Origin: Deltaproteobacteria bacterium
GTDB taxonomy: Bacteria > Desulfobacterota > Desulfobaccia > Desulfobaccales > 0-14-0-80-60-11
Assembly (NCBI GenBank): GCA_019308625.1
Contig: JAFDHU010000002.1
Location: 1 to 21,961 of the forward strand
DNA: 21,961 nucleotides
Reading direction: 5' to 3'
Of this stretch, positions 14,561-21,961 are shown piece by piece. The notes beneath the pieces are model-generated. The model had not been told where the DNA came from and did no database searches. It saw only the letters and a program-made list of their open reading frames with translations. The translations under genes and the position numbers were made by a program. Each line of letters starts with the position of its first letter. The first letter of the stretch is position 1.

Positions 14561-16390
14561 TTAAATCTCCCCGTCCTCCTCCATTTTGACCATGTCCTCA
14601 AACCGGATATCCATCCCCAGGATGCCCTGAATCTCGTCATTGTCATCCCGGATGGGCATGCTCACCGTGATGCACAGCGCCCCGGTGTAACGGGAGGTGT
14701 AAAAATCGGAAATATACACCTTGCCAGATTTCAGAGGTTCAATAAACCAAGGCCGGTCGGACAGATCCTCATCCAGGCCCATGGTCTCATATTTGGCCCG
14801 GTCCACGATGTGGGTGATGTTCCGGGTAATTTTCCGCCCCTGCAGGTCGGTGACATACATAAACTGGATGAACGGGTGGGTTTCCAGCACCCGCTGCATC
14901 ACCGGCTCCTGGAGGGCCGGGTTCATGGAGCGGATTTCCTCTTGCGTCACCAGGTCCTCCGCCAGGTACGCCGCCAGTTTGCGGGTCTTCTCTTTAAGCC
15001 GGTCAAACTCCGACACAAACAGCTCCGGCAGGTATTTCCGGGCCAGGCTTTCCATCTCCTCATTGGAGATGGAGGTGGACCGGCCGGCCTCATACCACTC
15101 CATGATGCGCTTGTTGATTTTGACCACCCCGGGGTGCATCTTGTCCACCTGCCTGTCGCCGGTCAGATGCAGCCTGGAGTTGATCCAGTGCACGATGCCC
15201 GCCTTGCCGGTTTTGTCGGTGATGGTGATGGAGAGCGGCCGCTTCAGGATCTTTTCGGTGTCAAAGGCGTTGTAGATCTCCGGGTTTTTCAGGATGCCGT
15301 CCGCATGAATGCCGGCGCTGGTGGCGTTGAAGCTGCTGCCCACAAAGGGGAAGTTGGGCGGGATGCGGTAGTGCAGCTCGTGCTCAAAATACTCGGCGAT
15401 GTCGGTGATCACCGTGGTGTCAATGCCGTCGGTGGTGCCCCGCAGGCTGATGTACTCAATAATCAAGCCTTCAATGGGGGTGTTGCCGGTGCGTTCGCCG
15501 AAGCCCAAAAGCGTCCCGTTCACTGCGCTGCAGCCGTACAGCCAGGCGGTGACGCCGTTGACGAAGCCCTTGTGGAAATCGTTGTGGCCGTGCCACTCCA
15601 GCAGATGCTCGGGCACGCCGGCGTCCTCAATCAGGGCCCGCACCAGCCGGGGAACGCTGCGGGGCAGGGCCGCGCCGGGATAGGGCACCCCGAAGCCCAG
15701 GGTGTCGCACAGCCGGATTTTGACGTCTATCCCGCTGGCCTCCCGGAGCTTCATCAGCTCCAGGGCAAAGGGGATGCAGAAGCCATAGATGTCGGCCCGG
15801 GTAATATCCTCAAAGTGGCAGCGGGGCACAATACCGTGCTCCAGCGCGGCCCTGACAATGGACAGATACTCCTCCAGGGCCCGGCGCCGGTCCCAGCCGA
15901 GCTTGAGAAAGATGTGGTAATCCGACACCGAGGTCAGGATGCCGGTCTCTTTGAGGCCCATGTCCTTCACCAAGGTCAGGTCCTTGGGGTTGGCCCGGAT
16001 CCACCCGGTGATTTCCGGGTACAGGTAGCCCCGCTCCCGGCAGCGCTCCACCGCCTCCTTGTCCTTGGCGCTGTACAGGAAGAACTCGCTTTGGCGGATG
16101 ATGCCCTTGGGCCCGCTCAGCCGGTGCAGCATATCAAAGATGTCCACAATCTGCTTCACGGTGTAGGGTGGCCGGGCCTGCTGGCCGTCCCGGAAGGTGG
16201 TGTCCGTGATAAACATCTGCGCCGGCGGCTGGGGCATGACGAATTTATAGTCAAAGTCAATGCGGCTGATTTCCGTGTACGGAAAAACGTCCCGCATCAG
16301 ATTGGGTTCATCCACATCCACCAGGCGGTGCTGCCAAAAGTGGCTGTGTTCATGGTCTAAAAGCCGACGATCCGGATTCCAGCGTGCCAT
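14561..16390 (-). CDS. Probable Re-type citrate synthase (HMGL/isopropylmalate synthase family) with C-terminal Cache domain
   Basis: This 609-residue protein condenses an acyl-CoA with an oxo-acid. Residues 58-400 form the HMGL-like TIM barrel with ITDTTFRDGQQARPPYT (61-77, metal ligand D63 and catalytic R67), IRQSEFF, SVSDYHIF, PRCHFEDITRADIYGF (189-204), RLCDTLGFG, EWHGHNDFHKG (265-275, metal ligands H267 and H269), FGERTGN and GIHADGI (360-366). This pattern, and the length, fit Re-citrate synthase, known from Clostridium kluyveri and Syntrophus aciditrophicus (a subunit near 73 kDa). Homocitrate or citramalate synthase is possible. Residues about 485-605 look like a Cache/PDC sensor: FMYVTDLQGRKI, RPWF (546-549), ISDFYTSRYTGALCITVSMPI-like region (560-580) and GILGMDI (589-595). 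There is no signal peptide or membrane helix, so the sensor must be cytoplasmic. GGAAGGAA precedes the ATG. It lies between aspS and the mutase genes. Confidence 0.88.
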   Translation of the reverse strand: MARWNPDRRLLDHEHSHFWQHRLVDVDEPNLMRDVFPYTEISRIDFDYKFVMPQPPAQMFITDTTFRDGQQARPPYTVKQIVDIFDMLHRLSGPKGIIRQSEFFLYSAKDKEAVERCRERGYLYPEITGWIRANPKDLTLVKDMGLKETGILTSVSDYHIFLKLGWDRRRALEEYLSIVRAALEHGIVPRCHFEDITRADIYGFCIPFALELMKLREASGIDVKIRLCDTLGFGVPYPGAALPRSVPRLVRALIEDAGVPEHLLEWHGHNDFHKGFVNGVTAWLYGCSAVNGTLLGFGERTGNTPIEGLIIEYISLRGTTDGIDTTVITDIAEYFEHELHYRIPPNFPFVGSSFNATSAGIHADGILKNPEIYNAFDTEKILKRPLSITITDKTGKAGIVHWINSRLHLTGDRQVDKMHPGVVKINKRIMEWYEAGRSTSISNEEMESLARKYLPELFVSEFDRLKEKTRKLAAYLAEDLVTQEEIRSMNPALQEPVMQRVLETHPFIQFMYVTDLQGRKITRNITHIVDRAKYETMGLDEDLSDRPWFIEPLKSGKVYISDFYTSRYTGALCITVSMPIRDDNDEIQGILGMDIRFEDMVKMEEDGEI

Positions 16391-16496
16391 GATGTTCCTT
16401 CCGTCCTTTTTCTGCCCGGCTAGGGATTTGCCGGCGATTTGAGGGGGTGCAAAGGTCCGCCTGGGCTTAGGCCCCCGGCAGTTCCCTCTGGTTCCC

Positions 16497-18278
16497 TTAT
16501 TTCTCCAGCCTCAGACCCAGCTCCAGGAGTTGTTCCGCCTCCACCTTGGCCGGCGCCCGGGTCACCGGACAACTGGCTTTCTGGGTCTTAGGAAAAGCAA
16601 TCACTTCACGAATTGACTTGGCCCCGCAGAGAATGGCCACCAACCGGTCAAACCCGAAAGCCACCCCGCCGTGCGGGGGGGCCCCGTACTCCAGGGCTTC
16701 CAGCAGGAAGCCGAATTTCTCTTCCGCCTCTTCCCGGGAGAGGCCCAACACCTGGAAGACCTTGTCCTGCACCTCCCGGCGGTGGTTGCGGATGCTGCCG
16801 CCCCCGATTTCCTGGCCGTTGAGCACCAAATCATAAGCCCGGGCCCGCACCTTGCCGGGATCGGTGTCCAAGAGGGGGATGTCCTCCTCCCAGGGCGCGG
16901 TGAAGGGGTGGTGCACCGCCACATGGCGGCGCTCCTCCGGGTCGTATTCCAGGAGAGGGAACTCGGTGACCCACACCAGGCTGTAGGTGTCTTGGGGGAT
17001 GAGTCCTTCCCGGTGGCCCAGGTGCAGGCGGATGTGCCCCAGGGAACTGCTGGCCACCAGCGGCTCATCGGCCACAAACAGCAGCAGATCCCCTTCCTTG
17101 GCCCCCAGCCGGGAATTGATGGCTTCCTTCACCCCTTCGGGGAAATACTTGGCCAAGGGGGACTGCCAGCCGTTGGCCTGGATCTTCACCCAGGCCATGC
17201 CCCGGGCGCCGTAAACCCCGGCCAGGGCAATCAGGTCGTCCAGTTCCTTGCGGGAGAGTTTGGCCAGCCCGGGGCCGCACAGGGCCTTGACCTGGCCGCC
17301 CCGTTCCACCACTTCCCGGAACTGCCGGAACTCCGCCTCCCGGGCCAGATCGGTAAGGTCACGCAATTCCAGGCCGAAGCGCACCTCGGGGCGTTCCAGG
17401 CCGAAGCGCTCCAGGCATTCTTGGTATGTCAGGCGGGGGAAGGGCACCTGCAGCTTCACCCCCAGCAGCTCCTGGAACAGGGCAGCCATGAGACCCTCCA
17501 CCACCCGGAAGATGTCCTCTTCGGTGACAAAGGACATCTCCAGGTCAATCTGGGTGAACTCCGGCTGCCGGTCGGCCCGGAGGTCCTCGTCCCGGAAGCA
17601 GCGGCACAACTGATAGTAGCGCTCCAGGCCGGCCATCATCAGGAGCTGCTTGAAAAGCTGGGGCGACTGGGGCAGGGCGTAGAAGTGGCCCGGATTCAGC
17701 CGGCTGGGCACCAGGTAGTCCCGGGCCCCCTCGGGCGTGCTGCGGGTGAGGATGGGGGTCTCCACCTCAATGAAGCCCTGTCGGTTCAGATACTCCCGGG
17801 TCACCTGGGCGGCCCGGTGCCGGAACAGAATGTGCCGCATGACCATGGGGCGCCGCAGGTCCAGATAGCGGTATTTCAGCCGGAGGGCCTCGGAGATGTC
17901 CACCCGGTAGTCTTCCAGCTCAAAGGGCGGGGTTTTGGCCTTGTTCAGCAGGCGCAGCTCCTCGGCCAGGACCTCGATTTCCCCGGTGGCCAACTGCGGG
18001 TTCACCATGTCCGGCGGCCGGAGCTGCACCACCCCGCGCACCGCGATGACCCACTCATCCCGGAGCACATGGGCCTTGGTGTGGACGTCCGGCTGGATTT
18101 CCGGATTGAACACCACCTGGGTGATACCCTCCCGGTCCCGCAAATCCACGAAAATCAGGCCGCCGTGGTCCCGGGTGCGTTGCACCCATCCCATGAGCAC
18201 CACTTCCTGGCCCAGGTTTTCGGGCCGCAAGTCCCCGCAGGAATGGGTGCGCTTAAGCCCCCCTAAAGATTCCAGCAC
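16497..18278 (-). CDS. aspS: Aspartyl-tRNA synthetase, bacterial type
   Basis: This 593-residue enzyme charges tRNA-Asp and has the complete bacterial layout. The N-terminal OB-fold anticodon-binding domain (about 1-110) contains GWVQRTRDHGGLIFVDLRDREG. The class II core follows with RYLDLRRP, TPEGARDYLVPSR, LPQSPQLFKQLLM and FRDEDLRADRQPEFTQIDLEMSF-type motif 2. The bacterial GAD insertion (about 290-420) comes next, and GGVAFGFDRLVAIL is motif 3. His in RDHGG replaces the Leu of E. coli; in Pseudomonas aeruginosa this position (H31) contributes to recognition of tRNA-Asn, so the enzyme may be non-discriminating. The start is a GTG at 18278, one base after the hisS stop, with GGAAGG upstream inside the hisS end. 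It is therefore translationally coupled to hisS. Confidence 0.97.
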   Translation of the reverse strand: MLESLGGLKRTHSCGDLRPENLGQEVVLMGWVQRTRDHGGLIFVDLRDREGITQVVFNPEIQPDVHTKAHVLRDEWVIAVRGVVQLRPPDMVNPQLATGEIEVLAEELRLLNKAKTPPFELEDYRVDISEALRLKYRYLDLRRPMVMRHILFRHRAAQVTREYLNRQGFIEVETPILTRSTPEGARDYLVPSRLNPGHFYALPQSPQLFKQLLMMAGLERYYQLCRCFRDEDLRADRQPEFTQIDLEMSFVTEEDIFRVVEGLMAALFQELLGVKLQVPFPRLTYQECLERFGLERPEVRFGLELRDLTDLAREAEFRQFREVVERGGQVKALCGPGLAKLSRKELDDLIALAGVYGARGMAWVKIQANGWQSPLAKYFPEGVKEAINSRLGAKEGDLLLFVADEPLVASSSLGHIRLHLGHREGLIPQDTYSLVWVTEFPLLEYDPEERRHVAVHHPFTAPWEEDIPLLDTDPGKVRARAYDLVLNGQEIGGGSIRNHRREVQDKVFQVLGLSREEAEEKFGFLLEALEYGAPPHGGVAFGFDRLVAILCGAKSIREVIAFPKTQKASCPVTRAPAKVEAEQLLELGLRLEK

Positions 18279-18279
18279 C

Positions 18280-19548
18280 TCAGTTTCCTTCCTTTATGGC
18301 TGACTTGTGCTTGAGTACGATATTGAGCTCCCCGAGGGGAACCGACTCCTGGGAGCCGGTGTCCATATCCCGCAGCACGGCTTGGCCTCCGGCCAGCTCC
18401 CGGTCTCCCAGAATCACCACCCATTTGGCCCCCAGCCGATCCGCCAGGGACATCTGGGCCTTAAGCGACCGGTCCTCATAGTCCATCTGGGCCACCAGGC
18501 CTTGGCGCCGCCACTCCTGCACCAGATCCAGGCCTTTTTCCCGGGCCGCAGGGCCGAGAGCCGCCAGGAAGATGCCCCGCTCCTCCTCCCGCACCGCTTC
18601 CGCCGGCAGGATTTCCATGAGCCGGTCCTCGCCGATGGCAAAGCCTATCCCCGGCATATCCGGTCCCCCCAGGTCCCGCACCAGGCCGTTGTAGCGGCCG
18701 CCTCCGGCCACCGCATCCTGGGCTCCCAAGCCCGTGGCGGTCACTTCAAACGCGGTGCGGGTATAGTAGTCCAGGCCCCGGACCAGGCGGGGCTGCTCCA
18801 CCACCTCCACCCCGAAGCGGCTTAGAAGCTCCAGGGTCCGGGCATAATGGCGGCGGCAGGCCTGGCACAGGCAGTCCCGCAGCAGCGGCGCCTGCTGCAT
18901 GAGCTCCCGGCACCGTTGGGATTTGCAATCCAGCACCCGCAAAGGGTTGACCTCCCGGCGGCGGAGGCAGTCCGGGCACCAGCCCTCCCGACTGAACAGA
19001 AAAGCCTTCAGTTTGTCCCTGAATTCTACCTGGCATGCCGGACAGCCCAGGGAGTTGATGAGCAGGGTCAAGGTCTTCAGCCCCAGGCGGCTCAGAAGGT
19101 CCCAGAGAAGGAGAATCACTTCGGCATCCAGCTCCGGGGCGTCGGAGCCCAGAGCTTCACAGTTGATCTGATGGAACTGCCGGTAGCGCCCTTTCTGGGG
19201 CCTCTCGTAGCGGAACATGGGGCCGATGAGAAAATACTTCTTCACCCCCGCGCCTTTCTCCAGGTGGTTCTCCAGAAAGGCCCGGACCACCTGGGCGGTG
19301 GCTTCCGGCCTCAAAGTCAGGGAATCCCCGCGCCGGTCAGTGAAGGTGTACATCTCCTTGGCCACGATATCGGTGTCCGCGCCGATGGAGCGGGCGAAAA
19401 GCTCGGTGCGCTCCAGAAGCGGCAGGCGCATCTCCCGGTAGCCGTAAAGAGCGAACACCTCCCGGGCCACCTGCTCCACCCATTGCCAGCGGCCGGACTC
19501 CGGCGGCAGAATATCCTTCATGCCCCGTACGGCGCGAATCAAAGCCAT
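18280..19548 (-). CDS. hisS: Histidyl-tRNA synthetase
   Basis: This 422-residue class II synthetase charges tRNA-His. Motifs in order are RGMKDILPPES (8-18, motif 1 region), TLRPEATAQVVRA (78-90), FRYERPQKGRYRQFHQINCEALG-type motif 2 (112-134), RGLDYYTRTAFEV (the histidine-specific loop), AGGGRYNGL, and a C-terminal anticodon-binding domain from about 330. The insertion domain carries four cysteine pairs: C169/C172, C191/C194, C208/C213 and C228/C231 (with C226 close by). They could bind one or two zinc ions; similar cysteines occur in a recognised bacterial subgroup. The ATG at 19548 has AGGTAGGT upstream, and a good promoter lies within 50 bp. It is the first gene of a hisS-aspS operon. Confidence 0.97.
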   Translation of the reverse strand: MALIRAVRGMKDILPPESGRWQWVEQVAREVFALYGYREMRLPLLERTELFARSIGADTDIVAKEMYTFTDRRGDSLTLRPEATAQVVRAFLENHLEKGAGVKKYFLIGPMFRYERPQKGRYRQFHQINCEALGSDAPELDAEVILLLWDLLSRLGLKTLTLLINSLGCPACQVEFRDKLKAFLFSREGWCPDCLRRREVNPLRVLDCKSQRCRELMQQAPLLRDCLCQACRRHYARTLELLSRFGVEVVEQPRLVRGLDYYTRTAFEVTATGLGAQDAVAGGGRYNGLVRDLGGPDMPGIGFAIGEDRLMEILPAEAVREEERGIFLAALGPAAREKGLDLVQEWRRQGLVAQMDYEDRSLKAQMSLADRLGAKWVVILGDRELAGGQAVLRDMDTGSQESVPLGELNIVLKHKSAIKEGN

Positions 19549-19569
19549 AGAACCTACCTAAAAAAAATA

Positions 19570-19598
19570 AATTTATTCCAAACCATCCCAAGATGCAA
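19570..19598 (-). promoter_or_regulatory. Promoter of hisS-aspS
   Basis: On the minus strand TTGCAT (19598-19593) and TAAATT (19575-19570) are 17 bp apart in an AT-rich stretch. The predicted start near 19563 gives a leader of only about 15 bases, which leaves no room for a T-box or attenuator. The rest of the 247-bp gap to prs holds no gene I can support. Confidence 0.6.
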
Positions 19599-19795
19599 TG
19601 CGCTTTAAGAAGAAAGGCTCAAAGGACTAAAAACTCACTTCTTTAAATCTGGCTGGAGGTGTGGCAGCAGCCGCCCCAGCCCCGCGGCCGGACTGCTTAA
19701 AAACCGGGGAAAGGGAAGCCGCGGTAGGGAATACTCCTGGCAGGACATCGGCAGCGGAAACGGAAGCCCGGAAAGCCGCAGGGAAGGGGAACGGC

Positions 19796-20749
19796 CTAGA
19801 AATGGATTTCAAACAGGGAGCTGATGGAATCCTCCCGATGGATGTTGAGGATGGCCCGGGCCAGCAGATGGGCTACCGTAAGCTGCACGATTTTGGAGCA
19901 GCTCCGGGCTTCTTCGGACAAGGGAATGGTGTCGGTCACCACCAGCCGCTTCAGGGCGGACTCCTGGATGCGGCTCACCGCCGGACCGGAGAGCACCGCG
20001 TGGGTGCAGCAGGCGTTGACGTTCAGGGCCCCGTGGCCCATGATGAATTCCGCCGCCTGGGTCAGAGTGCCGGCGGTGTCCACGATGTCGTCCATGATCA
20101 CCACTTCCTTGCCCAGAACGTCGCCGATAAGGTGCAGGGCCTTGGCCTTGCCCGGAGCATCCCGGCGCTTGTCAATCAGGCCCAGGCTGGCGCCCAGGCG
20201 CTTGGCGTAGGCCCGGGCCCGGGCCACGCCGCCGGCGTCGGGGGAAACAATGGCCAGGTCGTTTTTGAAGTTATCGTAGATATAAGGAATCATCACCGGC
20301 GACCCGTAGAGGTTGTCCACCGGGATGTCAAAGAAGCCCTGGATTTGGCCCACGTGCAAATCCATGGTGAGGATGCGGCTGGCTCCGGCGGTGGTCAGCA
20401 GGTCCGCCACCAGCTTGGCGGTGATGGGCACCCGGGGCGCCACCTTGCGATCCTGTCGGGCATAGCCGAAATAGGGGACGACTGCGGTGATGCGCCGGGC
20501 TGAGGCCCTTTTCACCGCGTCAATCATAATCAGCAGCTCCATCAGATTCTGGTTGGCCGGGGGGCAGGTGGGCTGGATCAGGAAAACATCCTTGCCCCGC
20601 ACGTTTTCCCCGATTTCCACCCGGATTTCCCCGTCGCTGAAGGTGGATACCAGGGCCTGGCCCAACGGCATCTTAAGCTCCGCACAAATTTTCTGGGCCA
20701 GCTCAGGGTTGGCGTTGCCCGTAAAAATGCGCAGGTCATTGGTGAGCAT
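19796..20749 (-). CDS. prs: Ribose-phosphate pyrophosphokinase (PRPP synthetase)
   Basis: This enzyme makes PRPP from ribose 5-phosphate and ATP, feeding purine, pyrimidine, NAD, histidine and tryptophan synthesis in the cytosol. At 317 residues it is the typical class I length. Signatures are STFSDGEIRVEI (35-46), VPYFGYARQDRK (91-102, flexible loop), MDLHVGQIQGFFD (129-141, where Val replaces the more usual Ala), SPDAGGVARA (169-178), IDKRR (192-196) and the PRPP loop VVIMDDIVDTAGTL (216-229, with D220/D221). It ends with the usual IHREDSISSLF. The ATG at 20749 lies 57 bp after the sfsA stop and has no strong Shine-Dalgarno at ideal distance; GAGGA is about 11 bases away. Same direction as sfsA, perhaps co-transcribed. 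Confidence 0.98.
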   Translation of the reverse strand: MLTNDLRIFTGNANPELAQKICAELKMPLGQALVSTFSDGEIRVEIGENVRGKDVFLIQPTCPPANQNLMELLIMIDAVKRASARRITAVVPYFGYARQDRKVAPRVPITAKLVADLLTTAGASRILTMDLHVGQIQGFFDIPVDNLYGSPVMIPYIYDNFKNDLAIVSPDAGGVARARAYAKRLGASLGLIDKRRDAPGKAKALHLIGDVLGKEVVIMDDIVDTAGTLTQAAEFIMGHGALNVNACCTHAVLSGPAVSRIQESALKRLVVTDTIPLSEEARSCSKIVQLTVAHLLARAILNIHREDSISSLFEIHF

Positions 20750-20806
20750 GGTGCGGTTTGTCCTCGGACATCGTGGGGAACTGGCGCAAGTGTGTCAGGC
20801 GTCGGC

Positions 20807-21559
20807 CTAAAATATTAAATCAAAGGGCAGGCTTTCGGCAAGGGTAATTTCGGGGGGCGTTATCTTTTCCTGGAAAACCGCGATATTCACCCCACGCTGG
20901 TAGGCCCGGGCCAGCTCCCGAGCATAGTCAGAATCCACCTGGACGGCGGGTCGGAAGCGAGTGGCGTCTTGGCGCTGCACCAGAAAGACCTGCCAGGCTT
21001 CATGCCCCTGGCGCACCAGCGCCTGGAGGTGCTCCAAGTGGCGCCGCCCCCGGCTGGTCACCCCGTCGGGAAACAGGGCCACCCCGTCTTCCACCCAGGT
21101 GACGCTTTTTATTTCCAGGAATATCAGGCGGTCCCCGGCATCCGCCACGAAATCCAGGCGGCCGCCGGGGGGCAGGGCGACTTCCGCCTTGAGGCTGAGG
21201 AGCGGCGGCAGACCCGGGAGTCCCGCCCCCCGCAGGGCCTGGGCCACCAGACGGTTGGGCACCAGGGTGTCAATGCAGGTCCAGCCGTCGCCGGGAATAC
21301 GCGAAAAACGCCAGGTGTGGCCGGTCTTGCGGCCCGGCCGCGCCTCCCGGGTAAGGAGAATTTCCAGGCCGGGGGACAGGCAGCCGGTCAGGGCGCCGGA
21401 GTTGGGCACATGCACCCACCCCCGCCGGCCGTCGGCCAGTTCCACTTCCGCCAGAAAGCGCTTTTCCCGGCGCAGAAACACCGCGGGTATCAGGGGGGAG
21501 GCAAAACGCACTGCAGGCAACAGGCGGGGGCGAGAGTGAGCACTAATAGAACTTGGCAA
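20807..21559 (-). CDS. sfsA: SfsA family protein (nuclease-fold, DNA-binding)
   Basis: SfsA homologues have an OB-like N-terminal domain and a PD-(D/E)xK nuclease-like core. The E. coli protein binds DNA and was found to stimulate maltose fermentation; its biochemical role is still unclear. This protein follows the family closely: FLRREKRFLAEVEL (28-41), HVPNSGALTG (50-59), GRKTGHTW (76-83), IDTLVPNRLV (96-105), RLDFVAD (134-140, D136), FLEIKSVTWVEDGVALFPDGVTSRG-type core (147-171, E149-x-K151), HLEHL and FLVQRQDATRF. The length of about 250 residues is normal. The start is uncertain: the longest frame begins with TTG at 21559, no ATG precedes the conserved core, and no clear Shine-Dalgarno is seen at the TTG or at an in-frame GTG 16 codons later. 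Confidence 0.93.
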   Translation of the reverse strand: MPSSISAHSRPRLLPAVRFASPLIPAVFLRREKRFLAEVELADGRRGWVHVPNSGALTGCLSPGLEILLTREARPGRKTGHTWRFSRIPGDGWTCIDTLVPNRLVAQALRGAGLPGLPPLLSLKAEVALPPGGRLDFVADAGDRLIFLEIKSVTWVEDGVALFPDGVTSRGRRHLEHLQALVRQGHEAWQVFLVQRQDATRFRPAVQVDSDYARELARAYQRGVNIAVFQEKITPPEITLAESLPFDLIF

Positions 21560-21586
21560 GCGGATTAACTGTGACTGAGCAGCTTA

Positions 21587-21961
21587 TCAGAAAGCGTACC
21601 AGACCCGGAACCAGTTCTGGAACCCTTCCCGCCGGGTCTGGCTGCCGCTGTTGAGCTGGCTCTGAAAAGTGAAGCTCCAACGGCCCAAATCGTACTTGAT
21701 GCCGGGGCCGAACCCCACCACCGTATCGCCGTAGCGCTGTCGGAAGTACAGCCCCTCCTCGGGGGGATGGTATAAAAAACCGCTCAGTCCCACCCGCAAA
21801 TTGGGCAGCAGGGCATAATCCATGGAATACTTGAACAGCAGATAGGAGCGGATGGGACGGGGGGGATTCAGCGTCGTCTGGTCTTTGTGGTAGAGAAAGG
21901 AAATGCGCAATTCCACGTCCCGAGGGAATCTCAGAATTCGGCCTTCCCCTTGGCCGAGCCC
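21587..21961 (-). CDS. Outer-membrane beta-barrel protein, C-terminal part (5' end outside window)
   Basis: The frame is open to the right window edge, giving the last 124 residues. They alternate hydrophobic and polar residues in short strands separated by turns: YLLFKYSMDYALLPNLRVGLSGFLY, VVGFGPGIKYDLG, SFTFQSQLNS and NWFRVWYAF. The chain ends in phenylalanine preceded by aromatic residues, the usual recognition signal for outer-membrane barrel assembly. The GFGPGIKYDLGRWSFTF pattern resembles the phenol-degradation MetA-pathway (transporter-like) barrel family, but without the N-terminus this is tentative. It stops 28 bp before the sfsA start, in the same direction. Confidence 0.82.
   Translation of the reverse strand, partial: GLGQGEGRILRFPRDVELRISFLYHKDQTTLNPPRPIRSYLLFKYSMDYALLPNLRVGLSGFLYHPPEEGLYFRQRYGDTVVGFGPGIKYDLGRWSFTFQSQLNSGSQTRREGFQNWFRVWYAF

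Noticed and set aside
14350..14646. A 98-codon minus-strand frame in the gap before mcmA1
   Set aside because: It overlaps the 3' end of the citrate synthase-like gene in another frame, has a basic, tryptophan-rich composition without motif, and would span the predicted mutase promoter.
14810..18266. Long plus-strand open frames opposite the citrate synthase-like gene and aspS
   Set aside because: Low-complexity shadow translations without domains; the minus-strand genes explain the DNA.
19549..19795. T-box or attenuator ahead of hisS
   Set aside because: The promoter lies so close to the ATG that the leader is about 15 bases, and no His-rich leader peptide is visible.

Overview
The window is 22 kb of GC-rich, gene-dense bacterial chromosome. 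It carries mostly core functions with a few unusual architectures. I see no phage, insertion sequence or CRISPR array. The gene set suggests an anaerobic Desulfobacterota (deltaproteobacterial) relative. The clues are an alpha2beta2 glycyl-tRNA synthetase, a DHH-CBS-nucleotidyltransferase fusion, split B12-dependent methylmalonyl-CoA mutase next to a citrate synthase of the Re/homocitrate type, and Gram-negative envelope genes (GT9 glycosyltransferase, outer-membrane barrel). Placement is by inference from gene content; I could not run a phylogeny.

Layout. 1-2173 (minus): glyS (running off the left edge) and glyQ. 2260-2417 (plus): tRNA-Val(GAC) with a clear promoter and an intrinsic terminator. 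2606-2785 (plus): a 59-residue zinc-ribbon-like protein of unknown function. 2913-4523 (minus): a membrane-anchored PilZ-like protein followed by a FlhG/MinD-like ATPase. 4850-6823 (minus): rlmB-type rRNA methyltransferase and a GT9 glycosyltransferase, separated by a very strong hairpin. 6896-10821 (plus): a two-gene operon with a 4-bp overlap, encoding a Xer-like recombinase with a duplicated N-terminal domain and a DHH-CBS-CBS-tRNA nucleotidyltransferase. 10942-11952 (minus): a single-pass membrane TIR protein with an outward-facing glycan-binding-like domain. 12093-16390 (minus): the two methylmalonyl-CoA mutase polypeptides and a probable Re-type citrate synthase with a C-terminal Cache sensor domain. 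16497-19548 (minus): hisS-aspS, essentially end to end. 19796-21961 (minus): an outer-membrane barrel fragment, sfsA and prs.

How the genes fit together. About half the window serves translation and tRNA/rRNA maturation (glyQS, tRNA-Val, rlmB, CCA-adding enzyme, aspS, hisS), and prs supplies PRPP. The mutase and citrate synthase block links propionyl/methylmalonyl-CoA and succinyl-CoA to oxaloacetate and citrate, and hence to glutamate synthesis. The citrate synthase seems to carry its own small-molecule sensor. The most novel candidates are the TIR-TM-glycan-binding protein, which looks like a minimal transmembrane receptor with a cytoplasmic TIR effector, and the Cache-fused citrate synthase. 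The Xer protein with a tandem core-binding domain comes next.
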